Shown here piece after piece: positions 8,017 to 15,873 of a DNA stretch of 64,000 nt (position 1 is its first letter; every line of letters starts with the position of its first letter). This DNA comes from RYN-230 sp963814645 (GTDB lineage Bacteria > Actinomycetota > Actinomycetes > Streptosporangiales > Streptosporangiaceae): the NCBI GenBank assembly GCA_963814645.1, contig CAWFDX010000004.1, positions 1,302,001 through 1,366,000 on the forward strand, written 5' to 3'. The notes under the pieces are model-generated. The model was given only the letters and a program-made list of their open reading frames with translations. It was not told the origin of the DNA and did not search any database. The position numbers were made by a program, and so were the translations under genes.

Positions 8017-8454
8017 ATGACCACACCACCGGCCATCTTCGGCGAGTTCGGCCAGGCCCTGGCGTTCGCTGAGCGGACGCTTTCCGCCACCCTGCGCGAG
8101 CACCTGGCCCAGCGAGACACCGAGCCGGAGACCTGGTACGCCCTGCAACTGATCGCCACGCGCGGACCCGGACTATCCCGTGCGGAACTCAGCGACGTCC
8201 TGGCGGGCTCACCGAACCTGACCGCCGAGTCCACTCGCGCACTCCTCGCCCGGCTGGAAGCCGAAGGGCTGATCCGCGGCGGCGCCCACGTCAACCTGAC
8301 CGCCGAAGGCCAGACCCTGCATCGCAGCCTGCGCGAGTACATCGGCGCCCCAACCGCCCGGCTGCTCAGCCAGTTCGACATCCGCGACATCGAGACGACT
8401 GTCCGCACGCTGCAGGCCGTGACCAAGCGGGCCGCCGAGGAGCCCGCCGGGTAA
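8017..8454 (+). CDS. MarR-like winged-helix regulator
   Basis: 145 residues from an ATG preceded by GGAAGGA (8002-8008). Residues about 45-95 form a winged helix (LSRAELSDVLAGSPNLTAES then TRALLARLEAEGLIRG and a short wing), flanked by helices that would dimerise. It lacks the fuller MarR signature of its divergent partner, so it may belong to a sister family. It ends 40 bp before the pterin synthase and could be the first gene of that transcript, making it a candidate regulator of the pterin operon. That link is positional only. Confidence 0.75.
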   Translation: MTTPPAIFGEFGQALAFAERTLSATLREHLAQRDTEPETWYALQLIATRGPGLSRAELSDVLAGSPNLTAESTRALLARLEAEGLIRGGAHVNLTAEGQTLHRSLREYIGAPTARLLSQFDIRDIETTVRTLQAVTKRAAEEPAG

Positions 8455-8494
8455 CCTGGCGTTAAGACGAACCCGCGAAAGAGGACGGGGGCTG

Positions 8495-8902
8495 ATGGTC
8501 GTCCTGGTCGGCCGACGCGAATCATTCAACGCCGCACATCAGCTGTGTGACCCGGACCTGTCGGACGAGGAGAACCGGCGCCTGTTCGGCAAATGTGCCA
8601 ACCTGCACGGGCACAACTACGTCCTCGAGGTCGTCGTGGCCGGCGAGGTTGACCAGGCCAGCGGCTACGTGTTCGACCTGAAATCGCTCGCGGACGTCAT
8701 CGGCCGGCAGGTCCTCCGCGACGTGGATCACCGCAACCTGAACACCGACGTCCCGTGGCTCAAGGGTCGCGTGCCCACGGCGGAAAACCTGGCCCAGGCG
8801 TTCTGGGAGCGACTGCGGCCGGAGCTGCCCGACGGCCTGCTGCGCTCGGTCCGGGTCTGGGAGACCGACAAAAACTGGGCCGAATTCGGTGCCCAGGCCT
8901 GA
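8495..8902 (+). CDS. 6-pyruvoyl/6-carboxytetrahydropterin synthase family protein (QueD/PTPS)
   Basis: 135 residues. Zinc ligands His15 (FNAAHQL) and His38/His40 (CANLHGH), catalytic Cys34, the Asp78-His79 pair (DVDHRNLN) and Glu123 (VWETDKN) are all present, so the enzyme should be active on dihydroneopterin triphosphate. The CxxxHGH spacing is that of the QueD class, but no other queuosine genes (queC, queE, queF) are nearby. Instead it is the first of four overlapping genes with a methyltransferase, a glycosyltransferase and a short-chain reductase, which argues for a dedicated pterin product. GGACGGGGG lies upstream of the ATG. Confidence 0.92.
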   Translation: MVVLVGRRESFNAAHQLCDPDLSDEENRRLFGKCANLHGHNYVLEVVVAGEVDQASGYVFDLKSLADVIGRQVLRDVDHRNLNTDVPWLKGRVPTAENLAQAFWERLRPELPDGLLRSVRVWETDKNWAEFGAQA

Positions 8903-9674
8903 GGCTCCGGCCCAGCCGGGCCCGGAGCTGCGCCGCCGGTACACGGCGGCGGACGTGGGCGTGTTCACCCCCGGCGAGGCGCGCCGGTTCGTCCCGCACG
9001 GCGGCGGCGACCCGCACGACGACATGGACCTGGCCTGGGAGCTGCTGTACCGGCTGGAACCGGAACTGTATGACCGGCTGGCCACCGCCGAGCGGCTGCA
9101 CCCTGAGGTCATCAGCTGGCTGCCCCGGGACGTGGGCCGGATCGCCGAGGTCGGCGCCGGCTCGGGCCGGCTGACGATGGAGCTCACCGGGCGTGGCCGC
9201 CGCATCGTGGCGGTGGAGCCCGCGCTGCCGCTGCGCCGGGTCCTGCGCCAGAAACTCGCCGCCGCCGGGCACGCGGACCGGGTCGAGGTGATCCCCGGGT
9301 TCTTCGACGAGCTGCCGCTGCCGGACGGCTCGGCCGACCTGGTCATCACCTGCTCCGCGTTCACCCCGGCACCGGAGCACGGCGGGGAGGCCGGCCTGGC
9401 CGAGATGGAGCGGGTCGCCCGGCCCGCCGGGCTGGTCGTCATCATCTGGCCGAATCACCTGGACTGGCTCGCCGCGCGCGGTTACCGGTACGTCAGCTTC
9501 CCCGGGCCGATGTCGGTGCATTTCGCCAGCCAGCGCGAGGCAGTGGAACTGGCCGAGATCTTCCACCCGCACGCGGCCGCCGAGATCCGGCGCCGCTCCT
9601 CGGCCGAGGTCCCGTTCGAGGTGCTGGGCATCAACCCGCCGCGCGACCTGGCCTTCCGGGTGCTGCCCGGATGA
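8889..9674 (+). CDS. Class I SAM-dependent methyltransferase in pterin operon
   Basis: 261 residues starting at a GTG that overlaps the synthase gene by 14 bp. Rossmann motif I is IAEVGAGSGRLTMEL (about residues 91-105), followed by an acidic strand end (IVAVEPALP) and the motif ADLVITCSAF near residue 150. The N-terminus (YTAADVGVFTPGEARRFVPH) precedes the catalytic fold and is not recognised. It ends in an ATGA overlap with the glycosyltransferase. Its place between the synthase and the glycosyltransferase suggests that it methylates the pterin or its side chain; the substrate is inferred only from context. Confidence 0.85.
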   Translation: MPRPEAPAQPGPELRRRYTAADVGVFTPGEARRFVPHGGGDPHDDMDLAWELLYRLEPELYDRLATAERLHPEVISWLPRDVGRIAEVGAGSGRLTMELTGRGRRIVAVEPALPLRRVLRQKLAAAGHADRVEVIPGFFDELPLPDGSADLVITCSAFTPAPEHGGEAGLAEMERVARPAGLVVIIWPNHLDWLAARGYRYVSFPGPMSVHFASQREAVELAEIFHPHAAAEIRRRSSAEVPFEVLGINPPRDLAFRVLPG

Positions 9675-10765
9675 AGATCGCGATCATGGCGCCGCTGGTG
9701 ACGGCCATCAGGGAGCCGCAGCGCGGCGGTTCGCAGGCGTTCGTCTCGGATCTCGCCCGTGGCCTGGCCGGGCGCGGGCACGATGTGCACGTCTACGCGG
9801 CCGCTGGATCAGAGATCCCGGGGGTCGCGGTGATCGACACCGGGATAGATCCCGGCGCGCTGGCGGGCACGCTGTACCGGGCGTCCGGCCCGGCCGCAGG
9901 CGTACCGGGGGAGGGCGGACTGGATGCGGCCGCCGCGGCCGAGTCCGCGTTCCGCACCGTGTACGCAGCCGTCCAGGCGGCCCGCTACGACGTGGTGCAC
10001 AACCACGCGTTCGACGCGCCTGCCGTCCGGTACGCGGCGGGGCTGCATGCACCAGTGGCGCACACCATGCACCTGCCCCCGGACACACACGTGTCGGCGG
10101 CGCTGCGCAGCGCGGTGCACGGCGACCGCCCGCCGGCCGTGGCCGTGGTGTCGGTATTCCAGGCCAGCGCCTGGCACCGGGTCGTGCCCGTGGACGCGAT
10201 CCTGCCGCCGTACCCGCCTACCGGCGTCATCCCATGGTCGGCCAGGCCAGGGCGGGGCGCGCTGTTCGCGGGCCGGCTGTCGCCGGAGAAGGGCACCGCC
10301 GAGGCGATCGATATCGCCCGCGCGGCCGGAATGCCGATCGACGTCTTCGGGGACGTCTACGATCCTGGGTACAGCCGGGAGCAGATCGGCCCGCGGCGAA
10401 GCTGGCCCGGGGTGACCGTGCGCCCGGGAGTGCCCCGGACCGTGCTGTGGCAGGCCATGGCCCGGGCGGCCGTGGTGTTGTTCCCGGCCTGCTGGGACGA
10501 GCCCTTCGGAATGGCCGCCGCCGAAGCGCAGGCGTGCGGGACCCCGGTGATCGCGTTCCAGCGCGGCGGGCTGAGTGAGGTGATCATGGATGGGGTAACG
10601 GGGTTCCTGGTGCCGCCGGGCGACCTGGACGCGGCGGCCGCGGCGGTGTCGAAGGTGGCCGGGCTGTCCCGGCCGGCCTGCCGCGAGCACGCCGAGGATC
10701 ACCTGGACCTGGAACTGACCCTGGACGCACACGAGCGTCTGTACCGGCGGGTGGCGGATGGGTGA
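9671..10765 (+). CDS. Glycosyltransferase family 4 (GT4, GT-B fold)
   Basis: 364 residues. The N-terminal Rossmann domain has the loop QRGGSQAFVSDLARGL (residues about 17-32) and the C-terminal domain has FAGRLSPEKGTAEAI and the retaining-GT ExxxxxxxE motif in EPFGMAAAE, which binds the sugar nucleotide. VVHNHAFDAP and the His-rich AHTMHLPPDTH loop probably contribute to the acceptor site. The ATG overlaps the previous stop (ATGA) and its own stop overlaps the next gene by 8 bp. GT4-type enzymes that glycosylate tetrahydrobiopterin are known from cyanobacteria; a pterin acceptor here is a contextual inference. Confidence 0.9.
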   Translation: MKIAIMAPLVTAIREPQRGGSQAFVSDLARGLAGRGHDVHVYAAAGSEIPGVAVIDTGIDPGALAGTLYRASGPAAGVPGEGGLDAAAAAESAFRTVYAAVQAARYDVVHNHAFDAPAVRYAAGLHAPVAHTMHLPPDTHVSAALRSAVHGDRPPAVAVVSVFQASAWHRVVPVDAILPPYPPTGVIPWSARPGRGALFAGRLSPEKGTAEAIDIARAAGMPIDVFGDVYDPGYSREQIGPRRSWPGVTVRPGVPRTVLWQAMARAAVVLFPACWDEPFGMAAAEAQACGTPVIAFQRGGLSEVIMDGVTGFLVPPGDLDAAAAAVSKVAGLSRPACREHAEDHLDLELTLDAHERLYRRVADG

Positions 10766-11480
10766 GAACAAGTGGCTGGCCGGGCGGCTGGCCGTGGTCA
10801 CCGGGGCCAGCCGCGGGATAGGGGCAGCCACCGCGATGGCCGTCGCGGCGGCGGGCGCGCACGTGGTGCTGGCCGCCCGGGACGCGCCGGCGCTCGATGC
10901 GGTGGCCGGCCGGATCAGGGACGCGGGCGGCCAGGCCACCGCGGTGCCGACGGACGTGAGTGACGAGGCCGCGGTCGGGCGGCTGTTCGCCGCGGTGACC
11001 GAGGCAGGTCAGCTGGACGCGCTGATCTGCATGGCCGGGGTGCTGACCCCCGCGCTGTTCGCGGACACCACGCCTGCGCTGTGGGACGAGACGCTCGGCA
11101 TCAACCTGAGGGGCACGTTCCTGTGCTGCCGCGCGGCGTTCGCCGCCATGACGCCCGCCGGCGGTGGCCGGATCGTGACCATCGGGTCGCTGTCCGGCGT
11201 GTACGCCACGGAGAAGTTTCCCGGGCTGGCCGCGTACAACGTGTCCAAGTTCGGCGTCATCGGGCTCACCGAGGCGATCGCGGTCGAGGGGAAGGAGCAC
11301 GGCATCAGCGCTGTCTGCCTCAGCCCCGGCGCCGTCGACACCGAGATGCTGCGCCGGGCCAACCCGGCGCTGCGCCCGGGGCTGACCCCGCACGACGTTG
11401 CCGAGCTGGTCGTCGCGCTGCTGGACAGCCCGCTGGCCGCGGTCAGCGGGGCGAACATCCCCTTGTTTTCGAATGCCTAG
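10758..11480 (+). CDS. Short-chain dehydrogenase/reductase in pterin operon (sepiapterin-reductase-like role possible)
   Basis: 240 residues with the cofactor motif TGASRGIG (15-22), Ser in GSLSG and the YNVSK catalytic Tyr/Lys. Arg19 after the Gly motif favours NADPH. The usual NNAG motif is replaced by CMAG, a notable variant. As last gene of the overlapping operon it could reduce the 6-side-chain ketone of pyruvoyl-tetrahydropterin, as sepiapterin reductase does in biopterin synthesis; this is inference, since SDR family membership does not define the substrate. Converges on the flavoprotein gene with 11 bp between stops. Confidence 0.88.
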   Translation: MGENKWLAGRLAVVTGASRGIGAATAMAVAAAGAHVVLAARDAPALDAVAGRIRDAGGQATAVPTDVSDEAAVGRLFAAVTEAGQLDALICMAGVLTPALFADTTPALWDETLGINLRGTFLCCRAAFAAMTPAGGGRIVTIGSLSGVYATEKFPGLAAYNVSKFGVIGLTEAIAVEGKEHGISAVCLSPGAVDTEMLRRANPALRPGLTPHDVAELVVALLDSPLAAVSGANIPLFSNA

Positions 11481-11491
11481 CTTTCGAACGC

Positions 11492-12730
11492 TTAGCTGCT
11501 CAGCGACCGCAGGTCGGTGTGCTCGTCCGCGAGCACGGCCGGGGCCGGCCGGGCTTGCGCGGCCACCAGCCGGGCGGCGGCCGCCATCTCGCCATCGAGG
11601 TCCAGCTCGGGATCACCGCCGCGGTCCAGGCCGACCACGGCCCGCACCACCCCATCCACCAGGTAGAAACCGATCAGCTTGCGGTCCGCCAGGCTGCCGC
11701 GGACCACGAACTCGTCCCACTTGGTGACGTGGCCGGCGTATTCGATCTTGTGCTCGTACTGATCGGACCAGAACGTATACAGGTAGTCGTAGGGGGCGGT
11801 GGAGCCAAGCATGGACCGGGCCGCGGCGGCGCCCATCTTCTCCCCGTTGTTGTAGTGCTCCACCCGGACTCGCCCGAACAGCGGGTGGAGGTGGTTCGCA
11901 ACGTCACCGGCGGCGTAGACGTCGGGGGCGCTGGCCCGGCAGCGTTCGTCGGTCAGGATCCCATTCTGCTGCTCAACCGCGATCTCGGGGATCTCCGGCC
12001 GGATGCCGACGCCCGCCACGACGAAATCGCACAGGATGCGGCGGCCAGACGCGGTGACCACCGTGTTCACCCGCCCCGTCCCTTCGAGCGCGGTGACGTG
12101 CTCGCCAGGTAGCAGTTCCACACCCTTCTCGCGGTGGATGGCGCCCATCACGTCGCCGAGCTGATCGCCGAGGACCGAGCCCAGCGGATACTGTCCCGGC
12201 AAGACCGCGGTCACGTGCACGCCCAGCTGGGTCAGCGAAGCCGCTACCTCGCAGCCGATGAATCCCATGCCGATGACGACAGCGCGCCGGCCCGGCACCG
12301 CCTCCTGCTTGATCGCATCGCACTCGGCCACCGTGCGCAAGTAGTGCAGGCCGGGCAGGTCGGCCCCGGGCAGGCTGAGCCGCCGGTTGCTACCCCCGGT
12401 GGCGACCAGGATCTGGTGATAACCGAGCTCGTCACCCGAATCCAGCGTGACGGTGTGCGCGGCTGGATCGACGGACCGTACGCCCGTCTCCCGGCGGAGC
12501 TCGACATCGTGGTCGGCGTACCACCCGGCTGGCCGGACGTACCAGCCGGTGAGATCTTCCTCCGAGCGCAGGTAGGTCTTGGACAGCGGCGGCCGGCCGA
12601 ATGGGACGCCCGGCTCCCGGCTGACGATCACCACCGGCCCTTGGAAGCCTTCGTCGCGAAGCGTCGCGGCGGCGTTGCCGCCGGCCATCCCGCTGCCGAT
12701 GATCACGATGGGGGACGCTGGGTCAGGCAC
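11492..12730 (-). CDS. FAD-dependent ferredoxin/rubredoxin reductase-like oxidoreductase
   Basis: 412 residues. FAD motif IIGSGMAGGNAAATL at the N-terminus, NAD(P)H motif VIGMGFIGCEVAASL near residue 150, and DVYAAGDVANH near 275 that contacts the flavin. The C-terminal reductase domain (YTFWSDQYEHKIEYAGHV) is typical of electron-transfer partners of cytochromes P450 or dioxygenases. No ferredoxin or oxygenase gene is adjacent. It lies 10 bp downstream of the SDR at 12741 on the same strand, implying co-transcription. Confidence 0.9.
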   Translation of the reverse strand: MPDPASPIVIIGSGMAGGNAAATLRDEGFQGPVVIVSREPGVPFGRPPLSKTYLRSEEDLTGWYVRPAGWYADHDVELRRETGVRSVDPAAHTVTLDSGDELGYHQILVATGGSNRRLSLPGADLPGLHYLRTVAECDAIKQEAVPGRRAVVIGMGFIGCEVAASLTQLGVHVTAVLPGQYPLGSVLGDQLGDVMGAIHREKGVELLPGEHVTALEGTGRVNTVVTASGRRILCDFVVAGVGIRPEIPEIAVEQQNGILTDERCRASAPDVYAAGDVANHLHPLFGRVRVEHYNNGEKMGAAAARSMLGSTAPYDYLYTFWSDQYEHKIEYAGHVTKWDEFVVRGSLADRKLIGFYLVDGVVRAVVGLDRGGDPELDLDGEMAAAARLVAAQARPAPAVLADEHTDLRSLSS

Positions 12731-12740
12731 GGCGTACTCC

Positions 12741-13499
12741 CTAACGTTCCTGCTCGGTGGGGCGGATAAGCATCTCGTTGACCGCGACGTGCCGGGGCCG
12801 GGTGACGATGTAGCTGATCGCGTCGGCGATGTCCCCGGCCTCCATCCGCTGCCCGAACTGGTTCCGGATGGCGGCCAGGACTTCGGGCCGGTTGTGGCTG
12901 GCCAGCTCGGTCGCCGTGGCGCCCGGCTCGACCAGGGAAACGCGCACGTACTGCCGGGCCAGTTCCTGGCGCAGCGATTCGCTGAACGCGCCGACGCCGA
13001 ACTTGGTCAGCGCATAGACCCCGTTGCCGTTGCGGGCCGCGCGGCCGGCTACCGAGCTGATGTTCACCATGTCCGCCACCTGGCGCGGCTCGTCCCCGGC
13101 CGCCCGGAGCAGATGGGGTACCGCCGCGTGGGCGCAGTACAGCAGCCCGAGCACGTTCAGCTCCACCATCTGCTGCCACTCGTCCAGCGGCGCGCCGGCC
13201 GCCGGGCCAAGCAGCATCACCCCAGCGTTGTTGATCAATGTGTCCAGGCGGCCCAGCTCGGTGACCGTGTGATCTACCGCGGCCGCCGCCTGCTGCTGGT
13301 CGGTGACGTCGCACTCCAGCACGAGCGCGGTGCCGCCCTGATCCTTGATCTCGGCGGCCAGCGTGTCCAGCCGGTCCCGCCGCCGCGCGGCCAGCGCCAC
13401 CGCCGCGCCCCGTGCGGCCAGCGCGGTGGCCGTGGCCGCGCCGATGCCGCTCGAAGCCCCGGTCACCAGCGCGACGGTGCCGCGCAGTATCTGCTGCAT
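12741..13499 (-). CDS. Short-chain dehydrogenase/reductase
   Basis: 252 residues from the ATG at 13499, with GGTGAG about 9 bp upstream; an earlier in-frame start at 13550 lacks homology. Motifs: TGASSGIG near the N-terminus, NNAG in TLINNAGVML, Ser in NISSVAG, and a Tyr/Lys pair in VYALTKFGVGAF, which is Y-x3-K. Classical SDR of the YdfG/clavulanate-dehydrogenase-like group acting on a small alcohol or ketone with NADP(H). Forms an operon with the downstream flavoprotein. Divergent from the NYN gene across 107 bp. Confidence 0.9.
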   Translation of the reverse strand: MQQILRGTVALVTGASSGIGAATATALAARGAAVALAARRRDRLDTLAAEIKDQGGTALVLECDVTDQQQAAAAVDHTVTELGRLDTLINNAGVMLLGPAAGAPLDEWQQMVELNVLGLLYCAHAAVPHLLRAAGDEPRQVADMVNISSVAGRAARNGNGVYALTKFGVGAFSESLRQELARQYVRVSLVEPGATATELASHNRPEVLAAIRNQFGQRMEAGDIADAISYIVTRPRHVAVNEMLIRPTEQER

Positions 13500-13606
13500 C
13501 CGCAGCTCACCACCCTTGCTCACCGAGACCTCAGTTACATTCCTTACCACAGGCCTCGCGGCTGAGGTGGAGCGTGGGGCCAGGCAGCGCGACGAGAAGA
13601 GTGATC

Positions 13607-14557
13607 ATGAACGACGATGGTGTCGCCCGTGTCGCCGTCTACATCGACTTCGACAACATCGTGATCTCGCGGTACGACCAGGTTAATGGCCGGGGCCAGT
13701 TCCAGCGGGACAAGGTGCGCGGGTTCAGCCGGGACGAGAAGCCGGTCGATGCCGACCTCGCGGAGAAGGTCCGCCGCGCCACCGTGGACGTCGGCGCGGT
13801 GATCGATTTCGCGTCATCGTTCGGCACCCTGGTGCTCACCCGGGCCTACGCCGACTGGTCGGCCCCGATGAACGCCGACTACCGCGGTCAGCTGGTCAGC
13901 CGGGCCGTGGACCTGGTGCAGTTGTTTCCCGCGGCTGCCTACGCCAAGAACGGCGCGGACATCAGGCTGGCCGTGGATGCGGTGGAAGACATGTTCCGGC
14001 TGCCCGATCTGACCCACGTGGTGATCGTGGCCGGGGACTCCGACTACATCGCGCTGGCCCAGCGGTGCAAGCGGCTGGGCCGGTACGTGGTCGGGGTCGG
14101 CGTCGCCGGATCGACCAGCCGGGCGCTGGCCGCGGCCTGTGACGAGCTGGTGACCTACGACGCGCTGCCCGGCATTGAATCGGTCGACGAGCCCGGGACA
14201 CCGGCGCAGCCCGCGGAGGCCGGCACATCCTCGCGCGGACGGGGCTCCCGCCGGGGCAGGCAGTCAGCGGCCGCGGTGGTCGACGAGACGGACGCTGAGC
14301 CGGAGGACCCGCAAGCGGCGGCGACCCGGCTGCTGGAACGGGCGCTGCGGCTCGGCCAGGAGAAGGATGATGCGGACTGGCTGCACAGCTCCGCGGTGAA
14401 GAGCCAGATGAGGCGGATGGACCCGTCATTCAGCGAGCGGGCGCTCGGCTTCCGCTCGTTCTCCGATTTCGTGAAGTCACGCGCCGACGTCGCCGAACTC
14501 GACGAGACCGACCCGGTGCGGCTGGTCCGGCTCAATCCAGCCCGAACGCAGGGCTGA
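13607..14557 (+). CDS. NYN-domain protein with C-terminal OST-HTH/LOTUS domain
   Basis: 316 residues from the ATG at 13607 (the longer frame from 13412 is antisense to the SDR). The NYN (PIN-like nuclease) domain spans residues about 5-175, with acidic metal-site residues in YIDFDNI, IRLAVDAVED and IVAGDSDYIAL. A basic, Ser/Gly-rich linker (SRGRGSRRGRQ) follows, then a C-terminal helical domain (about 232-310) ending in RSFSDFVKSRADVAELDE, like OST-HTH/LOTUS RNA-binding domains. Likely a metal-dependent ribonuclease or RNA-binding regulator. No toxin-antitoxin partner is adjacent. Confidence 0.88.
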   Translation: MNDDGVARVAVYIDFDNIVISRYDQVNGRGQFQRDKVRGFSRDEKPVDADLAEKVRRATVDVGAVIDFASSFGTLVLTRAYADWSAPMNADYRGQLVSRAVDLVQLFPAAAYAKNGADIRLAVDAVEDMFRLPDLTHVVIVAGDSDYIALAQRCKRLGRYVVGVGVAGSTSRALAAACDELVTYDALPGIESVDEPGTPAQPAEAGTSSRGRGSRRGRQSAAAVVDETDAEPEDPQAAATRLLERALRLGQEKDDADWLHSSAVKSQMRRMDPSFSERALGFRSFSDFVKSRADVAELDETDPVRLVRLNPARTQG

Positions 14558-14627
14558 CCAGGCGGCCACCGCGCGCCGCCGCTGGTCACGCACCGGGCAT
14601 TGGCGTTCGGCTAGATAGGTTTGGCTT

Positions 14628-15698
14628 GTGGGCATTGAGGTGTCATGGTTCGCGGCGCTGTGCGATGACGACTATGAGTTCCTGGGGGTGCCGGACGCCA
14701 GGCTGGCGTCGAGCTGGGAGCACTGCCGCGGGATCGCGCTGGCCGCGGAGGAGGCGGGCTACGACAACCTGCTGCTGCCGTCCGGGTATGCGATGGGCAT
14801 CGACTCGGTCGCGTTCGCGGCGGGCATCGCGCCGCTGCTGCGGCGGATGCGGCTGCTGGTCGCGGTCCGGATGGGGGAGATGTGGCCGCCGCAGCTGGCC
14901 CGCCAGCTCGCCACGGTGGACCAGATGCTCGGCGGCCGGCTCACCATCAACATCATCTCCTCCGCGCTGCCCGGCCAGCCGCTGGAGTCGGCGGCCCGGT
15001 ACCGGCGCACCCTGGAGATCATGCGCGTGCTGCGTGACCTGCTCAACGGCAAGAGCGTGCATACCCAGGGCGAGTTCGTCAACCTGTCGGTTAACCCGCC
15101 GCGGCTGCGCCCAGCCGGCGGCTGCCCGCCGTTTTACTTCGGCGGCCTGTCGGAGGCGGCACGGGACGTGGCGGCGCAGGCGGCAGATGTTTTCCTGATG
15201 TGGCCGGACACGCTGCCAGTCGTGGCCGGGGTGCTGGCCGACATGCGGGGCCGCGCGGCCCGGTATGGCCGGGAGCTGAGGTTCGGTTACCGCGCGCACG
15301 TCATCGTCCGGGAGACCGAGCCCGAGGCACGCGCCGCGGCGCGGCGGCTGGTGTCCCGGCTGGATGATGCGACCGGGGAGCAGATCCGCCGCCGCTCGCT
15401 GGACACCACGTCGGCGGGCACCATGCGGCAGAACGAGCTGCGCGAGTCCGCTAACGACGAAGGCTATGCCGAGCCTGGTCTGTGGACCGGTATCGGCCGG
15501 GCCCGCTCCGGCGCCGGGGCCGCCATTGTCGGCGACCCGGACCAGGTTCTGGCCAAGCTGCGGGCCTACGCCGACCTCGGCATGGAGTCGTTCATCCTGT
15601 CCGGCTACCCGCACGCGGCCGAGGGCGACCTGTTCGCCCGGCACGTCCTACCGCACCTCGACCACGGGCCGCTGCACTGGCCCACGGCAGGGTGCTAA
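14628..15698 (+). CDS. LLM-class flavin-dependent monooxygenase (alkanesulfonate-monooxygenase-like)
   Basis: 356 residues from a GTG. Bacterial luciferase-like TIM barrel: SWFAALCDDDYEFLG at the N-terminus, INIISSALPGQPLES and a C-terminal GDPDQVLAKLRAYADLGMES, the usual F420/FMN LLM signature with SsuD-type spacing. Such enzymes use reduced flavin and oxygen to cleave sulfonates or similar. No sulfonate transport genes are near, so the substrate is open. The last 77 bp occur again, 5 mismatches apart, at 21741-21817 on the other side of the Rhs module, as if a second copy once stood there. Confidence 0.9.
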   Translation: MGIEVSWFAALCDDDYEFLGVPDARLASSWEHCRGIALAAEEAGYDNLLLPSGYAMGIDSVAFAAGIAPLLRRMRLLVAVRMGEMWPPQLARQLATVDQMLGGRLTINIISSALPGQPLESAARYRRTLEIMRVLRDLLNGKSVHTQGEFVNLSVNPPRLRPAGGCPPFYFGGLSEAARDVAAQAADVFLMWPDTLPVVAGVLADMRGRAARYGRELRFGYRAHVIVRETEPEARAAARRLVSRLDDATGEQIRRRSLDTTSAGTMRQNELRESANDEGYAEPGLWTGIGRARSGAGAAIVGDPDQVLAKLRAYADLGMESFILSGYPHAAEGDLFARHVLPHLDHGPLHWPTAGC

Positions 15699-15873
15699 CC
15701 CGCACCGGAACCGGAAGAAATTAACGCTTGACCTGCTGCACCGTGCCAGTAGTCCATTCTTGTGCGTATTGGGCTTGTGTGCGCGTGGGCCAGGTGGCAA
15801 CAATGGCTGGTGCGCATACGGGGGCCGCGGGGGCCAATGGCCAGCGCTGCTTGATCAAGATAAGGGGAAAAGC

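Noticed and set aside
8495..8902. Queuosine pathway (QueD) reading of the pterin synthase
   Set aside because: No queC, queE or queF genes nearby; the operon partners are a methyltransferase, glycosyltransferase and SDR.
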